DNA of 22,838 nucleotides from W11650 sp963545585 (GTDB taxonomy: Bacteria > Bacillota > Clostridia > Lachnospirales > Vallitaleaceae): positions 1 through 22,838 of the forward strand of contig CAUUKX010000025.1 of the NCBI GenBank assembly GCA_963545585.1. The letters are read 5' to 3'. The notes under the pieces are model-generated. The model saw nothing but the letters and a program-made list of their open reading frames with translations. It was not told where the DNA came from and did not search any database. Shown here piece by piece: positions 14,685 to 22,728 of the stretch. Each line of letters begins with the position of its first letter. Position 1 is the stretch's first letter. Made by a program: the position numbers and the translations under genes.

Positions 14685-16367
14685 TTAAACATTAAGCTGA
14701 TTCATCTCAGCCAGCGCTTTCTGCGCCAGTTCCTCAATCACACCGGCGGCAAACGGCGATTTCAGCCCAGCCTTTTGCAGCGTATCGGCAAAGCCCCATT
14801 TGCCGCTGAAGCGCAAAATATCCATATAGCATTGCCAGCCCGCCTCCCGGTTGTCTGCACTTAGAAAATGCACTTGCAGTGCGCAGGTTTGCGCCAATAC
14901 ATAATCAATATAATAAAACGGCCATTTATAAATATGTGTCTGCTTCTGCCAAAAACGACCCTCGCTATAAAAAATCTGATTTTCAAAGCAGCGAGCCGGC
15001 ATATATTCTCTTTCCAGCTTCTGCCAAAGCTGCCGGCGCTCCAGCGGTGTCATTTCAGGCCAATCGTAAACGGTTTCCTGAAATTCATCGACCGCACAGC
15101 CATAAGGGATAAAGGCCAGTGCCGCTTTTAAATGCTGATATTGATATTTGCCTATTTGCTCCTCCGGCATGACTGCACTTAAATACGGCCAAACCAGAAA
15201 TTCCATGCTCATGGAGTGAATTTCCGCCAAATCCGAACCGCAGCCTTCGGTAAAGCGAAACGCCTCGCTTCGCTTTAAATAAGAATGAAAGCCGTGTCCC
15301 GTTTCGTGAGCAAAGGTTTTTAACGCTCCGAAGGTGGCATTATAGGTTTCAAAGATAAACGGCATATTATAACGCCCCACTAAATTCGAGTACGCGCCGT
15401 TAATCTTGCCCGGCCGGAGCGACAGGTCATAGTACTCGCCCCTTGTCAGTTCATCATAATAAACTGCCGTTTCCTTCGACATATCACCGTATATCCGGTG
15501 AAAAGCCTCCACTACCTGATCGGTAATCGTAAACTGATCCCCCAGAAAATTAAAATCCTCATCGGAGTGAAACAGCGTTTCCACTCTTAGACGAGCCTTT
15601 TGCGCCGCAAAAATCTCCGTCATGACCGGCACTAACTTTTCCTTAACGGCTCGGCGAAAGGCCTGTACTTCCGCTTTGCCATAGCTGGTTCGCCCCATTT
15701 GGCAATAGCCGAATTGGGTATAGCTGTCCATGCCCAGCTTTTTCGCAATCTTAGCCCTGATTTTAACCAGTCCATCATAAACCGCATCCAATTCCGGCCC
15801 GATGCCGGCCCAGCTTTCCTCGGCAATCTTATTGTACTTGCTTCTTTCTGTCCGGTTTTCACTGACTAATTTCTGCCCAAGGCTGGACAGCGGCACCCGG
15901 CCCTCTTCGGTATCAGCCGTCAGCGTAGCCGTCATCTCCGAATAGCGGGCTGACAGGCGGTTTTCCTCACGCAAATCCTCGGCAATATCCGGCGAAAAGC
16001 AGCGTTCTTTCAGCTCCGCCCGCAAAAACACCTCCTGACCGGTGTACTCCGCCAGCCTTTGCCGGTAGGGGCTTTTAACCAGTGCTTGATGCAGCCGGTT
16101 CTCCAGCGCATCATATTCCGGCCGAATCGCATCGCAATAAGCCGCTTCTGCCTTGTAAAACGAATCAGTTACATCCATCGTATTGCGAATTTCACAAATC
16201 GTAGCCATTGTCTGATATTTGACCATCAGCGTGTCCAAATCCAGCAAGGCATCATACGCTTCTTCAAAGCGCTCCGCCGTCTCAAAACGCGCCAGTTCTT
16301 CTTCAAAATGCCGGCGATAGGCCGCCATATCCAATCTTAAAAAAGGGATATCCCGAAACTTAATCAT
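14685..16367 (-). CDS. M3 family oligoendopeptidase (PepF/thimet-type zinc peptidase)
   Basis: This is a 560-residue cytoplasmic zinc endopeptidase that cuts short peptides. The M3 signature is intact: FAHETGHGFHSYL with H354, E355 and H358, and the third ligand E382 in DLAEIHSMSMEF. Its length and fully helical character fit the M3B-type oligopeptidases of Firmicutes. There is no signal peptide. The ATG overlaps the alcohol dehydrogenase stop as ATGA (16364-16367), and AAGGAG is well placed. It would degrade the oligopeptides delivered by the upstream peptide ABC transporter before the aminopeptidase and dipeptidases finish the work. Confidence 0.93.
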   Translation of the reverse strand: MIKFRDIPFLRLDMAAYRRHFEEELARFETAERFEEAYDALLDLDTLMVKYQTMATICEIRNTMDVTDSFYKAEAAYCDAIRPEYDALENRLHQALVKSPYRQRLAEYTGQEVFLRAELKERCFSPDIAEDLREENRLSARYSEMTATLTADTEEGRVPLSSLGQKLVSENRTERSKYNKIAEESWAGIGPELDAVYDGLVKIRAKIAKKLGMDSYTQFGYCQMGRTSYGKAEVQAFRRAVKEKLVPVMTEIFAAQKARLRVETLFHSDEDFNFLGDQFTITDQVVEAFHRIYGDMSKETAVYYDELTRGEYYDLSLRPGKINGAYSNLVGRYNMPFIFETYNATFGALKTFAHETGHGFHSYLKRSEAFRFTEGCGSDLAEIHSMSMEFLVWPYLSAVMPEEQIGKYQYQHLKAALAFIPYGCAVDEFQETVYDWPEMTPLERRQLWQKLEREYMPARCFENQIFYSEGRFWQKQTHIYKWPFYYIDYVLAQTCALQVHFLSADNREAGWQCYMDILRFSGKWGFADTLQKAGLKSPFAAGVIEELAQKALAEMNQLNV

Positions 16368-17548
16368 GCCTGCTCCTTTCCATAAGCGGCATCCATCATC
16401 CCCAGCAGGATTTCTTTGGGCGCAAAGGGCAGCACATTAAAGACAAAGTTGGTTTTCATTTCCGCCAACTGCTCCCTAGTTACACCCAAATCCGCTAATG
16501 TATTATAAATACCAATGGATTTTAAAAATTCCTCCATCTGCCCCGGCAAATGAGCTGCTGCTTCCTCCGCCGAAACCTGAGCCAAGGCCGGGTCAAACAG
16601 CCGGGCAATATCCGCACATTTTTCCGGCAGATTGGTAATCCGGAAACGTAAATAAGCCGGATAGACACAGGCCAGACACTGGCCATGCGCAATTCGGGGA
16701 ACCACCCCGCCAATCACTTCGCTCAGGGGATGAGGAATATCAGCGGATGCATTGCTGAGCGATATTCCGGCAAAGACCGCCGCTCTGGACATAGCCTCCC
16801 GACATTCCATATTGTCCGGCTCCTGCATCAGCTTAGGCAGTGCCCGAATAACCGTTTTCATCGCCTCTATTCCCAGCATCCGGGTGTAGGGGGAAGCCAA
16901 TTCCCGCATATAGCTTTCAAAAGCATGGGTAAAGGCATCAAAACCGGTAACTGCCGTCAGATACGGCGGCAGCGTCCGGCACAGCTCCGGATCAACAATG
17001 GCCGCTTGGGGAAATGCCGCCTGATGATATACGCACTCCTTATCCTGATGTTCCTGATCGGATAAAATCATGGCCTGCGTTACTTCGCTCCCAGTTCCGG
17101 CCGTTGTCGGCACGGCAACAATCGGCAGCGCTTTGCTGCCGGGCAGCTCATAAACGGCAAACGGACTGGAATACTTGCCAAAGGCCTCTTTCCAATCGAC
17201 CGTCTCCGCTTCCCAAAACAAAGCAATCGCCTTGGCCGTATCCATTGAACTACCGCCGCCAACCGCCACTACCACTTCTAATTTTTCCCGCCTGACGATT
17301 TCGCTGGCTTTGGCAATCCCTTTGATATCCGGATTCGGCACAACCTCATCAAAATGGACATAGCGGATGCCTGCCGCATCCAAAATTTTTTTCACTCTCT
17401 CATACAGCGGACGCAGTGCCGCCTCTTCCTTGGAAGTCGTTACCAGCAAACAGCTCTGACCGTATGCGGCTGTAATCTGACCTAATTTTTCCAGCTTTCC
17501 TGCTCCAAAATCCAATCTGGTCGGTTGATAAAACGAAAATTCTGCCAC
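16364..17548 (-). CDS. Iron-containing alcohol dehydrogenase
   Basis: This is a 394-residue group III (Fe-ADH) NAD(P)-dependent dehydrogenase. The dinucleotide motif VAVGGGSSMDTAKAIAL (95-111) and TTAGTGSEVT (148-157) are present. All four metal ligands can be placed: D204 and H208 in GFDAFTHAFESY, H273 in ADIPHPLSEVIGG and H288 in RIAHGQCLA. The GTG at 17546-17548 is chosen because AAGGAG lies 6 bases upstream and the family N-terminus (AEFSFYQPTRLDFGAGK) starts there. The in-frame extension up to 17668 has no family counterpart. It is coupled to the M3 peptidase gene by ATGA. It may reduce aldehydes from amino-acid fermentation or act on another carbonyl, and the substrate is unknown. Confidence 0.9.
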   Translation of the reverse strand: MAEFSFYQPTRLDFGAGKLEKLGQITAAYGQSCLLVTTSKEEAALRPLYERVKKILDAAGIRYVHFDEVVPNPDIKGIAKASEIVRREKLEVVVAVGGGSSMDTAKAIALFWEAETVDWKEAFGKYSSPFAVYELPGSKALPIVAVPTTAGTGSEVTQAMILSDQEHQDKECVYHQAAFPQAAIVDPELCRTLPPYLTAVTGFDAFTHAFESYMRELASPYTRMLGIEAMKTVIRALPKLMQEPDNMECREAMSRAAVFAGISLSNASADIPHPLSEVIGGVVPRIAHGQCLACVYPAYLRFRITNLPEKCADIARLFDPALAQVSAEEAAAHLPGQMEEFLKSIGIYNTLADLGVTREQLAEMKTNFVFNVLPFAPKEILLGMMDAAYGKEQA

Positions 17549-17622
17549 TTTCTTCTCCTTCTTCTGCTTACCGCTCAGAACGTAGTCTTTCGATTTGATA
17601 TCCCGGCAAACTTGTCTGCAAG

Positions 17623-17647
17623 CAATATCAAGTCTGACAAGATATTG
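17623..17647. repeat. Dyad in the alcohol dehydrogenase leader
   Basis: CAATATC (17623-17629) and GATATTG (17641-17647) are inverted around 11 bases, about 75-100 bases before the GTG start on the - strand. It could be an operator or an mRNA hairpin. Confidence 0.35.
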
Positions 17648-17660
17648 ATCAACGCCCGCA

Positions 17661-17688
17661 CTTATCATTTCCTTTCGGCAAATGACAA
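17661..17688 (-). promoter_or_regulatory. Possible internal promoter before the alcohol dehydrogenase gene
   Basis: On the - strand, TTGTCA (17688-17683) and GATAAG (17666-17661) are 16 bases apart. The -35 is good and the -10 mediocre. The 169-base gap here, inside an otherwise tight gene cluster, makes an internal promoter reasonable. Confidence 0.3.
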
Positions 17689-17717
17689 GTAACTTGCCTG
17701 AACTGTAAGCTTTTATC

Positions 17718-18911
17718 TTAATTTAAGTTTATTTTCTTTCCGTTCATATATAAAGCGCTTACTGCATCGACATACTCTATGTTTTCCAAAGGATTCCCTT
17801 TCAGACAGACAAAGCTGGCGGCTTTGCCCGCTTCCAACGACCCCAGTTCACTAAGTCCTAACAGCTCGGCGCCGCCTCTGGTGGCCGCATCTACGGCCGC
17901 CTTGGGAGTAAGCCCGGCCATGACCATCAGCACTATCTCATGAGCAGCGGTTTCATGCGGATTGAAAGGACAGCCGGCATCGCTTCCCATAGCGATTTTG
18001 ACTCCCTTTTGCCAGCATTTTTTCAGCATATCCCGATGCCGCTGCAAAATCTCCTGACTTTTTTTATGATCCGGATTATCCGGCTCCTGCTTGATCCCTT
18101 CCTGTACCGCATAATAAGGCGCACATAAGGTCGGCACTAAAAAAGTTCCCTGTGCCGCCATTTGCTCCATCACATCCTCGGTCATAAACACGCCATGCTC
18201 AATCGAATCGACACCGGCCTCCACGCAGCGGCGAATTGCCGTATTGCCGTGCGCATGGGCGGCTACCTTTCGTCCTCGGTTATGTGCGGTCTCAATCGCG
18301 GTCTTGATTTCCTCGACTGTCAGTTCGCAGGGCGCCGGTTCTGGCCCCGGAGAATTAACGCCGCCGGAAGCCATCAGTTTAATCACGTCAGCCCCATCCT
18401 TTATCGCCTGCCGAACCGCTCTCCGAATCGAATCCGCCCCATCCACTTCATAGCAAATTTCATAGCCATGTCCACCTCTGGCACAAATGGCGTAACCGCA
18501 GGCCAATACCTTCGGCCCCTTCATCAGCCCCCGATTAATAGCATCCCGAATCCCCAGCACATATCCCCGGTACGAGCCCAAATCCCGACAGGCCACTACT
18601 CCCGCCTTTAAAAGCCGGCCGACATTGGCCGCACCCTCGCATACGACATTGGCAATTTCTCGGTTCTTATTGGTATACTCTCCGCCGCCGCGGCTCGGTT
18701 CTCCTAAAAAATGAAGATGGCAGTCAATAAAGCCGGGCACGACATAAGCCTCACCCAAATCCACCGTCTGATCGGCCGGCTCAATATTTATGTCGGTTTG
18801 GCCCTTAATCCAAAGGATTTTTCCATCCTCGGTCATCATGGCAAAGTCCTCAATGGTTTCTCCTGCCAGATTGGCCGTATACAGCCATTTTCCTAAATAT
18901 AATGTTTTCAT
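17718..18911 (-). CDS. Amidohydrolase of the Xaa-Lys/Arg/Pro dipeptidase (carboxypeptidase-like) group
   Basis: This 397-residue binuclear-metal amidohydrolase is different from the one at 13492-14676. Ligands are H65 and H67 in IDCHLHFLG, the bridging lysine K178 in DVIKLMASGG, H219 in KVAAHAHGN, H239 in SIEHGVF and D311 in MGSDAG. The patterns GYAICARGGHG and LMASGGVNSPGPEP are typical of the subgroup described as prolidase or Xaa-Arg/Lys carboxypeptidase-like enzymes, which cut dipeptides at the C-terminal residue. The ATG at 18909-18911 is used: it overlaps the aminopeptidase stop as ATGA and has AAGGAGG upstream. The in-frame ATG 10 codons earlier lacks such support. The preferred residue is uncertain. 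Confidence 0.82.
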   Translation of the reverse strand: MKTLYLGKWLYTANLAGETIEDFAMMTEDGKILWIKGQTDINIEPADQTVDLGEAYVVPGFIDCHLHFLGEPSRGGGEYTNKNREIANVVCEGAANVGRLLKAGVVACRDLGSYRGYVLGIRDAINRGLMKGPKVLACGYAICARGGHGYEICYEVDGADSIRRAVRQAIKDGADVIKLMASGGVNSPGPEPAPCELTVEEIKTAIETAHNRGRKVAAHAHGNTAIRRCVEAGVDSIEHGVFMTEDVMEQMAAQGTFLVPTLCAPYYAVQEGIKQEPDNPDHKKSQEILQRHRDMLKKCWQKGVKIAMGSDAGCPFNPHETAAHEIVLMVMAGLTPKAAVDAATRGGAELLGLSELGSLEAGKAASFVCLKGNPLENIEYVDAVSALYMNGKKINLN

Positions 18912-20737
18912 TGCCCCTGTTCCTCCTTCTGCACCGCACAAAGCCCCTCATTAAGTGCATCCGTTCCGGCCAGCACAAATCTGCCGTGAGCGATAATTTC
19001 CAGCTTGCTTCCGTCCGCCCGCACACCTCTTAAATACTCGACCTGATGATACGGCAAAGTAATATCAATATGCTTGCCAAAATATACATTTTTTTGCTTT
19101 CTTTCTCTGGTCACTTCATTTTCCCGGCAGACCATCTCCTTGTGATCATACATATTATAAATTGCCGCGTCTTCTGACCGGGCAAAGCAGGGATCGCCAA
19201 TGGCCATATGCGGCCCCATTTTTTCATAAATCAAAATCGGCAGGCGCGAACCAATCCCATATTTTTGGGCAATGGCATAGGCGCTGGTATTGGTGCCGAT
19301 GGCAAATTCGCCCATTGTCAGCTTATCCCACGGATAGAGCAGATTTTTTCGAACATATTCCGCTCCTTCCCGGCAGTCAGCCCGAATCACCCAGCCATCC
19401 TGAAAGGTCAGCCGCAGGTCATGATAAAAAACGCCCTTTAGGCAGATTTCCTCAACATGCCAAAGCCCGGTCGTGCCCGCCAGCCGGGGCGTAGTAAAAA
19501 CCTCACCATAGGGAATATTCAAATCACCCCCGCAGTTTAAAAACTTGGTCTGCACATCCGGCTGCGAAAGCGGCCACAAGCTGACGGTGATATTCGTTTC
19601 ATTTCCCTGATAGCCCTTTACTTCCGCATATTCACAGGTATCCAGCGCATCAATCAATGTCTGCTGCACCAATTCATAGGGCTTCGATACCGTTTCATTC
19701 AAAGCAAAAAAGTCTTGAAAAATTTCTTCAAACCGCTCTCCCACCAGCCGATTGGGGAATGCAATCTTACAGAAGGAAATCTCCGCCGGCCGAATCCATT
19801 CCGCCTCTAACTCCGCTTTCCGGCTCTCCAACCGTGCGGACAAAGCCTGCATCTCTTGAGTCAAATGCAAAGCATCCGGACAGGGCGTCAAAATAACCGG
19901 CTCAATCCCAAACTGTTCAATCCCGACCATGCCGCAGGTATCTTTTAATTCCGTTTCATAGCTGCTCATTACTTTTTCATACGCGCTTTGCTCCGCTGCC
20001 AGCAGCTCCTGATCCAGTCCGTAATAGCGGTCAAACCGGTGGTCAACCTGATATTGATTTGGGGTATCCAGCGTATGGGGTGCGGTAATCACCGGCTGTA
20101 AGCCCCGCTCCCGAAACGCCCTGACTACCTCCCGGGCCAATGCCTCCTGCCCCAGTTGATAGAAAAACCGTACCCGACTGCGGCCTCTTCTGTTCCGGCT
20201 TTGACTGATAAAACCATGCAAAAAAGCATCCACAATGATATTGCCCATTGCTTTTAGTTTTTCTGGGGGGAGCGAAAACCAAAACCGCATCATCTCCCGC
20301 TCCAGCGCAGTCACCGGCAGGCCGTATTTCTCCATCCAGCCATCGGTATCGGCGTTTGCTTTCTGGAGCACCACCTCATAGGGATTTTCCGCTCCGGTCC
20401 GGGTCATCTCCTTGACCCAGTCCAGCGCTCGCGCCTCGGCAGTACGCAGCAGATAACGTTTCCACAGTCCTGCCAGCGCCGCCTTTAAACCGGCCGGATT
20501 TTCCTCCCGCTTGTCCTTAAATAGAAGAGCTGCTTCTGCGGCCAGCCACTCCTTGGCAGCTGCCAGCGTCTTTTTCCCCAGACATTCATCCTCATAACTG
20601 CCGGCAATTTCAGCCTGCAAAGCCGCATACCATGCCCCCAGTCCCGGATAGGATTTTTCCGCCTGACCGGGATTTAGCATGGAAGTTTCATAAGCCGGCG
20701 ACAACCGCTGATTGGCCAGTTCTTTTTTTTCGTTCAT
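18908..20737 (-). CDS. M29-type metallo-aminopeptidase with a long N-terminal extension
   Basis: From the preferred ATG (20735-20737) this is a 609-residue protein, against about 410 for classic M29 aminopeptidases. The C-terminal part has the M29 ligand pattern: E412 in IPYGEVFTTP, E477 in MGEFAIGTN, H510 in GPHMAIGD, and H556 and D558 in GKHIDITLP. The catalytic Tyr expected seven residues after the first His is a Cys, with Phe next (GDPCF). Residues 1-200 are helical and charged and are not part of the core. A start at 20806 would place the N-terminus across the hairpin at 20781-20802, so I reject it. The ribosome binding site (AAGGAC, 20749-20754) is rather far away. The enzyme would remove N-terminal residues from imported peptides, and it is coupled to the next gene by ATGA. 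Confidence 0.8.
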   Translation of the reverse strand: MNEKKELANQRLSPAYETSMLNPGQAEKSYPGLGAWYAALQAEIAGSYEDECLGKKTLAAAKEWLAAEAALLFKDKREENPAGLKAALAGLWKRYLLRTAEARALDWVKEMTRTGAENPYEVVLQKANADTDGWMEKYGLPVTALEREMMRFWFSLPPEKLKAMGNIIVDAFLHGFISQSRNRRGRSRVRFFYQLGQEALAREVVRAFRERGLQPVITAPHTLDTPNQYQVDHRFDRYYGLDQELLAAEQSAYEKVMSSYETELKDTCGMVGIEQFGIEPVILTPCPDALHLTQEMQALSARLESRKAELEAEWIRPAEISFCKIAFPNRLVGERFEEIFQDFFALNETVSKPYELVQQTLIDALDTCEYAEVKGYQGNETNITVSLWPLSQPDVQTKFLNCGGDLNIPYGEVFTTPRLAGTTGLWHVEEICLKGVFYHDLRLTFQDGWVIRADCREGAEYVRKNLLYPWDKLTMGEFAIGTNTSAYAIAQKYGIGSRLPILIYEKMGPHMAIGDPCFARSEDAAIYNMYDHKEMVCRENEVTRERKQKNVYFGKHIDITLPYHQVEYLRGVRADGSKLEIIAHGRFVLAGTDALNEGLCAVQKEEQGQ

Positions 20738-20780
20738 ATCACATTTCCGTCCTTCCCCATTTTTTCCGGCATACAGCAAA

Positions 20781-20802
20781 CGGGAGCAGTGACCTGCTCC
20801 CG
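20781..20802 (-). terminator. Hairpin between the solute-binding protein and aminopeptidase genes
   Basis: CGGGAGCA (20781-20788) pairs perfectly with TGCTCCCG (20795-20802) around six bases. On the - strand it is followed by TTTGCTGT, so termination would be partial. This is a common arrangement that gives more binding protein than downstream enzymes. Confidence 0.55.
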
Positions 20803-20883
20803 CCATCTTGATTACAATTCAGACCTTAACTTTCTCTATAGGGTAAGGTAGGGTTATTTTGCATTTCGATGAATTCCGAATGG

Positions 20884-20898
20884 CTTGCCTGAACTGTA
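20884..20898. repeat. 15-bp sequence shared by two intergenic gaps
   Basis: CTTGCCTGAACTGTA occurs here and again at 17693-17707, in the same orientation. Both copies lie in gaps between - strand genes of the peptide cluster, just downstream of a stop codon in one case and upstream of a leader in the other. The function is unknown. Confidence 0.5.
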
Positions 20899-20944
20899 TC
20901 GCATTTCCCGCCACAGAGCCGGTAAATCTTATCAAATCTTTCTC

Positions 20945-22669
20945 CTATTTGGTAATAGCCACATGCTTGAAGTCAAACTGATAACCATAGGTAAAAATGG
21001 CCAGACCCTGCACATTGACCTTCACCGCAAAGTGATTGGTCGCATAGACCTGCGGAATGTAAATGAAATTATCCAAAACCATCTTTTCGATATCCATCCA
21101 AGTTTGGATTCTTTCGTCGCCGGTCTGCGCATGCGCTTTTTCTACCAGTGCCTTAAACTCGGCATTATCCCATTTGTTTTCATCATAAATAAACTGCATA
21201 AAGCCCTGCGGGTCCCGGTAATCCGAATCCTGCCCGCCGCCGATGACACAGTCAAAGGTACCCTCTATCAGCATCGGCAGGATAACGTTAAAGTCCAGTA
21301 CGCTAACCGGCATTTCCAACCCCAGATTGCTTTTCCACATCCCCTGAATGGCCTGAGCCTGAACTTTTCCTCTTTCCAGACATTGAATAGCAAAGCCCTT
21401 TTCCATATCTTCTTTTGTCTTGCCGATTTCGGATAGTCCCTTGGCAAACAATTCTTTGGCTCTGTCGATTTCCGCCTGATCGGAAGCATCCTTAACAACC
21501 GGTCCTGCCTGCTTGCGGAAATCTCCCCCCTTTAGACCCTTAATGCCGTAAGGCACCAAACCGTAGGCAGCCAGCGCACCATTATGCATGACCTGCTCGG
21601 CAAAGGCCTTGCGGTTAAAGGTGATGGACAGCGCTTCCCGAATATTTTTATTCGCCAAAAACTCGTTTTGATTCGGGTTAAACTCAATAAAAGTATTTCT
21701 CAGCTGCGGGTTATCGACAATCCGCTCATCGGCGTACTGCGGCAGCAGTTCGTCCGAGACTCTTAAAATGCTGAGCTCGTCGTTTTTATACATACCCTGA
21801 ACAGTATTGCTATCGGACGTAATCGTAATCTCAATTTTTTCCAGAGTTACATTGGCCGCATCCCAATAATTTTCATTTTTTTCCAAAGTGATGGCATTCT
21901 TATGAACCCATTCCGTCATCTTAAAGGGGCCGGATGCTACTATCTTATCAACATCAGTACCATAGGTATCGCCAAGGCTTTCCGCCGCTGCCTTTTGCAC
22001 CGGAGCAAAACTGGCCGCCGTTAAAAGGTCAATAAAATAATCGCAGGGCTCGCCGGTCGTAATCTCCAAGGTTTTGTCATCCTTGGCCTGCACACCTAAC
22101 TGCGCAGCATCGACCTGACCTTCATAAAACTTTTCGGCATTGTTGATGATAAAGTATTTATAAGCGATGGCCGATTTCATTTCCGGATTCAGCACCCGAT
22201 GAAAGCTGGCAATGACATCATCCATCGTAATTGGCGTGCCGTCCGCCCACTTAGCGCCTTTACGCAAAGTCAAGGTATGGACGGTATAGGCATCATTATG
22301 CTGATAATCGGTCATCAGTGCCGACTCCCAACCTTTTTCATCATTGGTTTTGCGCAGCATCGGCTCATGCAAAGCTGCTACCAGTACACCAGCTTCACCA
22401 GAATTATTAATCCACGGGTCTAATGTCGCCGGTTCATTATTGATGGCCATCCGAAATACCTGTTCCGCCGCTAATTCGCTGCTGGCGGGTTCCGGTGTCT
22501 TAGTTCCTTCTTCCGTTCCCTTATTGTCCTCTTTTTCCTTGACTGTTTCGGTCGGCTGTTTTTCCTCAGGAGTCTTCTTTTCTTCCTTCGTTTCGCCGCA
22601 AGCTGCCAAACTGAAAATCATCACCAACGCCAGTAAAAAACTTCCTACTTTTGCTCTTCGTTTTTTCAT
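20945..22669 (-). CDS. Peptide ABC transporter solute-binding lipoprotein (family 5, OppA/DppA-like)
   Basis: This 574-residue lipoprotein has a type II signal peptide (MKKRRAKVGSFLLALVMIFS, then LAAC with the acylated C24). A Lys/Glu/Thr-rich tether (25-63) leads to the binding domain. Family 5 features are EPATLDPWINNSGEAGVL at the start of the domain, LRKGAKWADGTPITMDDVIASFHRVL, ASGPFKMTEW, and IREALSITFNRKAFAEQVM. It captures oligopeptides outside the membrane and hands them to an Opp/Dpp permease. AGGAGGG (22676-22682) fixes the start. It lies 59 bases after the ATPase gene that enters from the right, so the rest of the transporter is presumably just outside the window. The peptidase genes that follow support a peptide ligand. 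Confidence 0.93.
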   Translation of the reverse strand: MKKRRAKVGSFLLALVMIFSLAACGETKEEKKTPEEKQPTETVKEKEDNKGTEEGTKTPEPASSELAAEQVFRMAINNEPATLDPWINNSGEAGVLVAALHEPMLRKTNDEKGWESALMTDYQHNDAYTVHTLTLRKGAKWADGTPITMDDVIASFHRVLNPEMKSAIAYKYFIINNAEKFYEGQVDAAQLGVQAKDDKTLEITTGEPCDYFIDLLTAASFAPVQKAAAESLGDTYGTDVDKIVASGPFKMTEWVHKNAITLEKNENYWDAANVTLEKIEITITSDSNTVQGMYKNDELSILRVSDELLPQYADERIVDNPQLRNTFIEFNPNQNEFLANKNIREALSITFNRKAFAEQVMHNGALAAYGLVPYGIKGLKGGDFRKQAGPVVKDASDQAEIDRAKELFAKGLSEIGKTKEDMEKGFAIQCLERGKVQAQAIQGMWKSNLGLEMPVSVLDFNVILPMLIEGTFDCVIGGGQDSDYRDPQGFMQFIYDENKWDNAEFKALVEKAHAQTGDERIQTWMDIEKMVLDNFIYIPQVYATNHFAVKVNVQGLAIFTYGYQFDFKHVAITK

Positions 22670-22695
22670 TTTCTTCCCTCCTGTTTTAATTTAAA

Positions 22696-22724
22696 ATTAT
22701 AGTTGCCCATACATTAGCCATGAA
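22696..22724 (-). promoter_or_regulatory. Possible promoter of the solute-binding protein gene
   Basis: On the - strand a perfect TATAAT (22701-22696) lies 14 bases before the ribosome binding site, with a poor -35 (TTCATG, 22724-22719) 17 bases upstream. An extra promoter before the binding protein is common in such operons. The short leader is a point against it. Confidence 0.35.
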
Positions 22725-22728
22725 AAGA

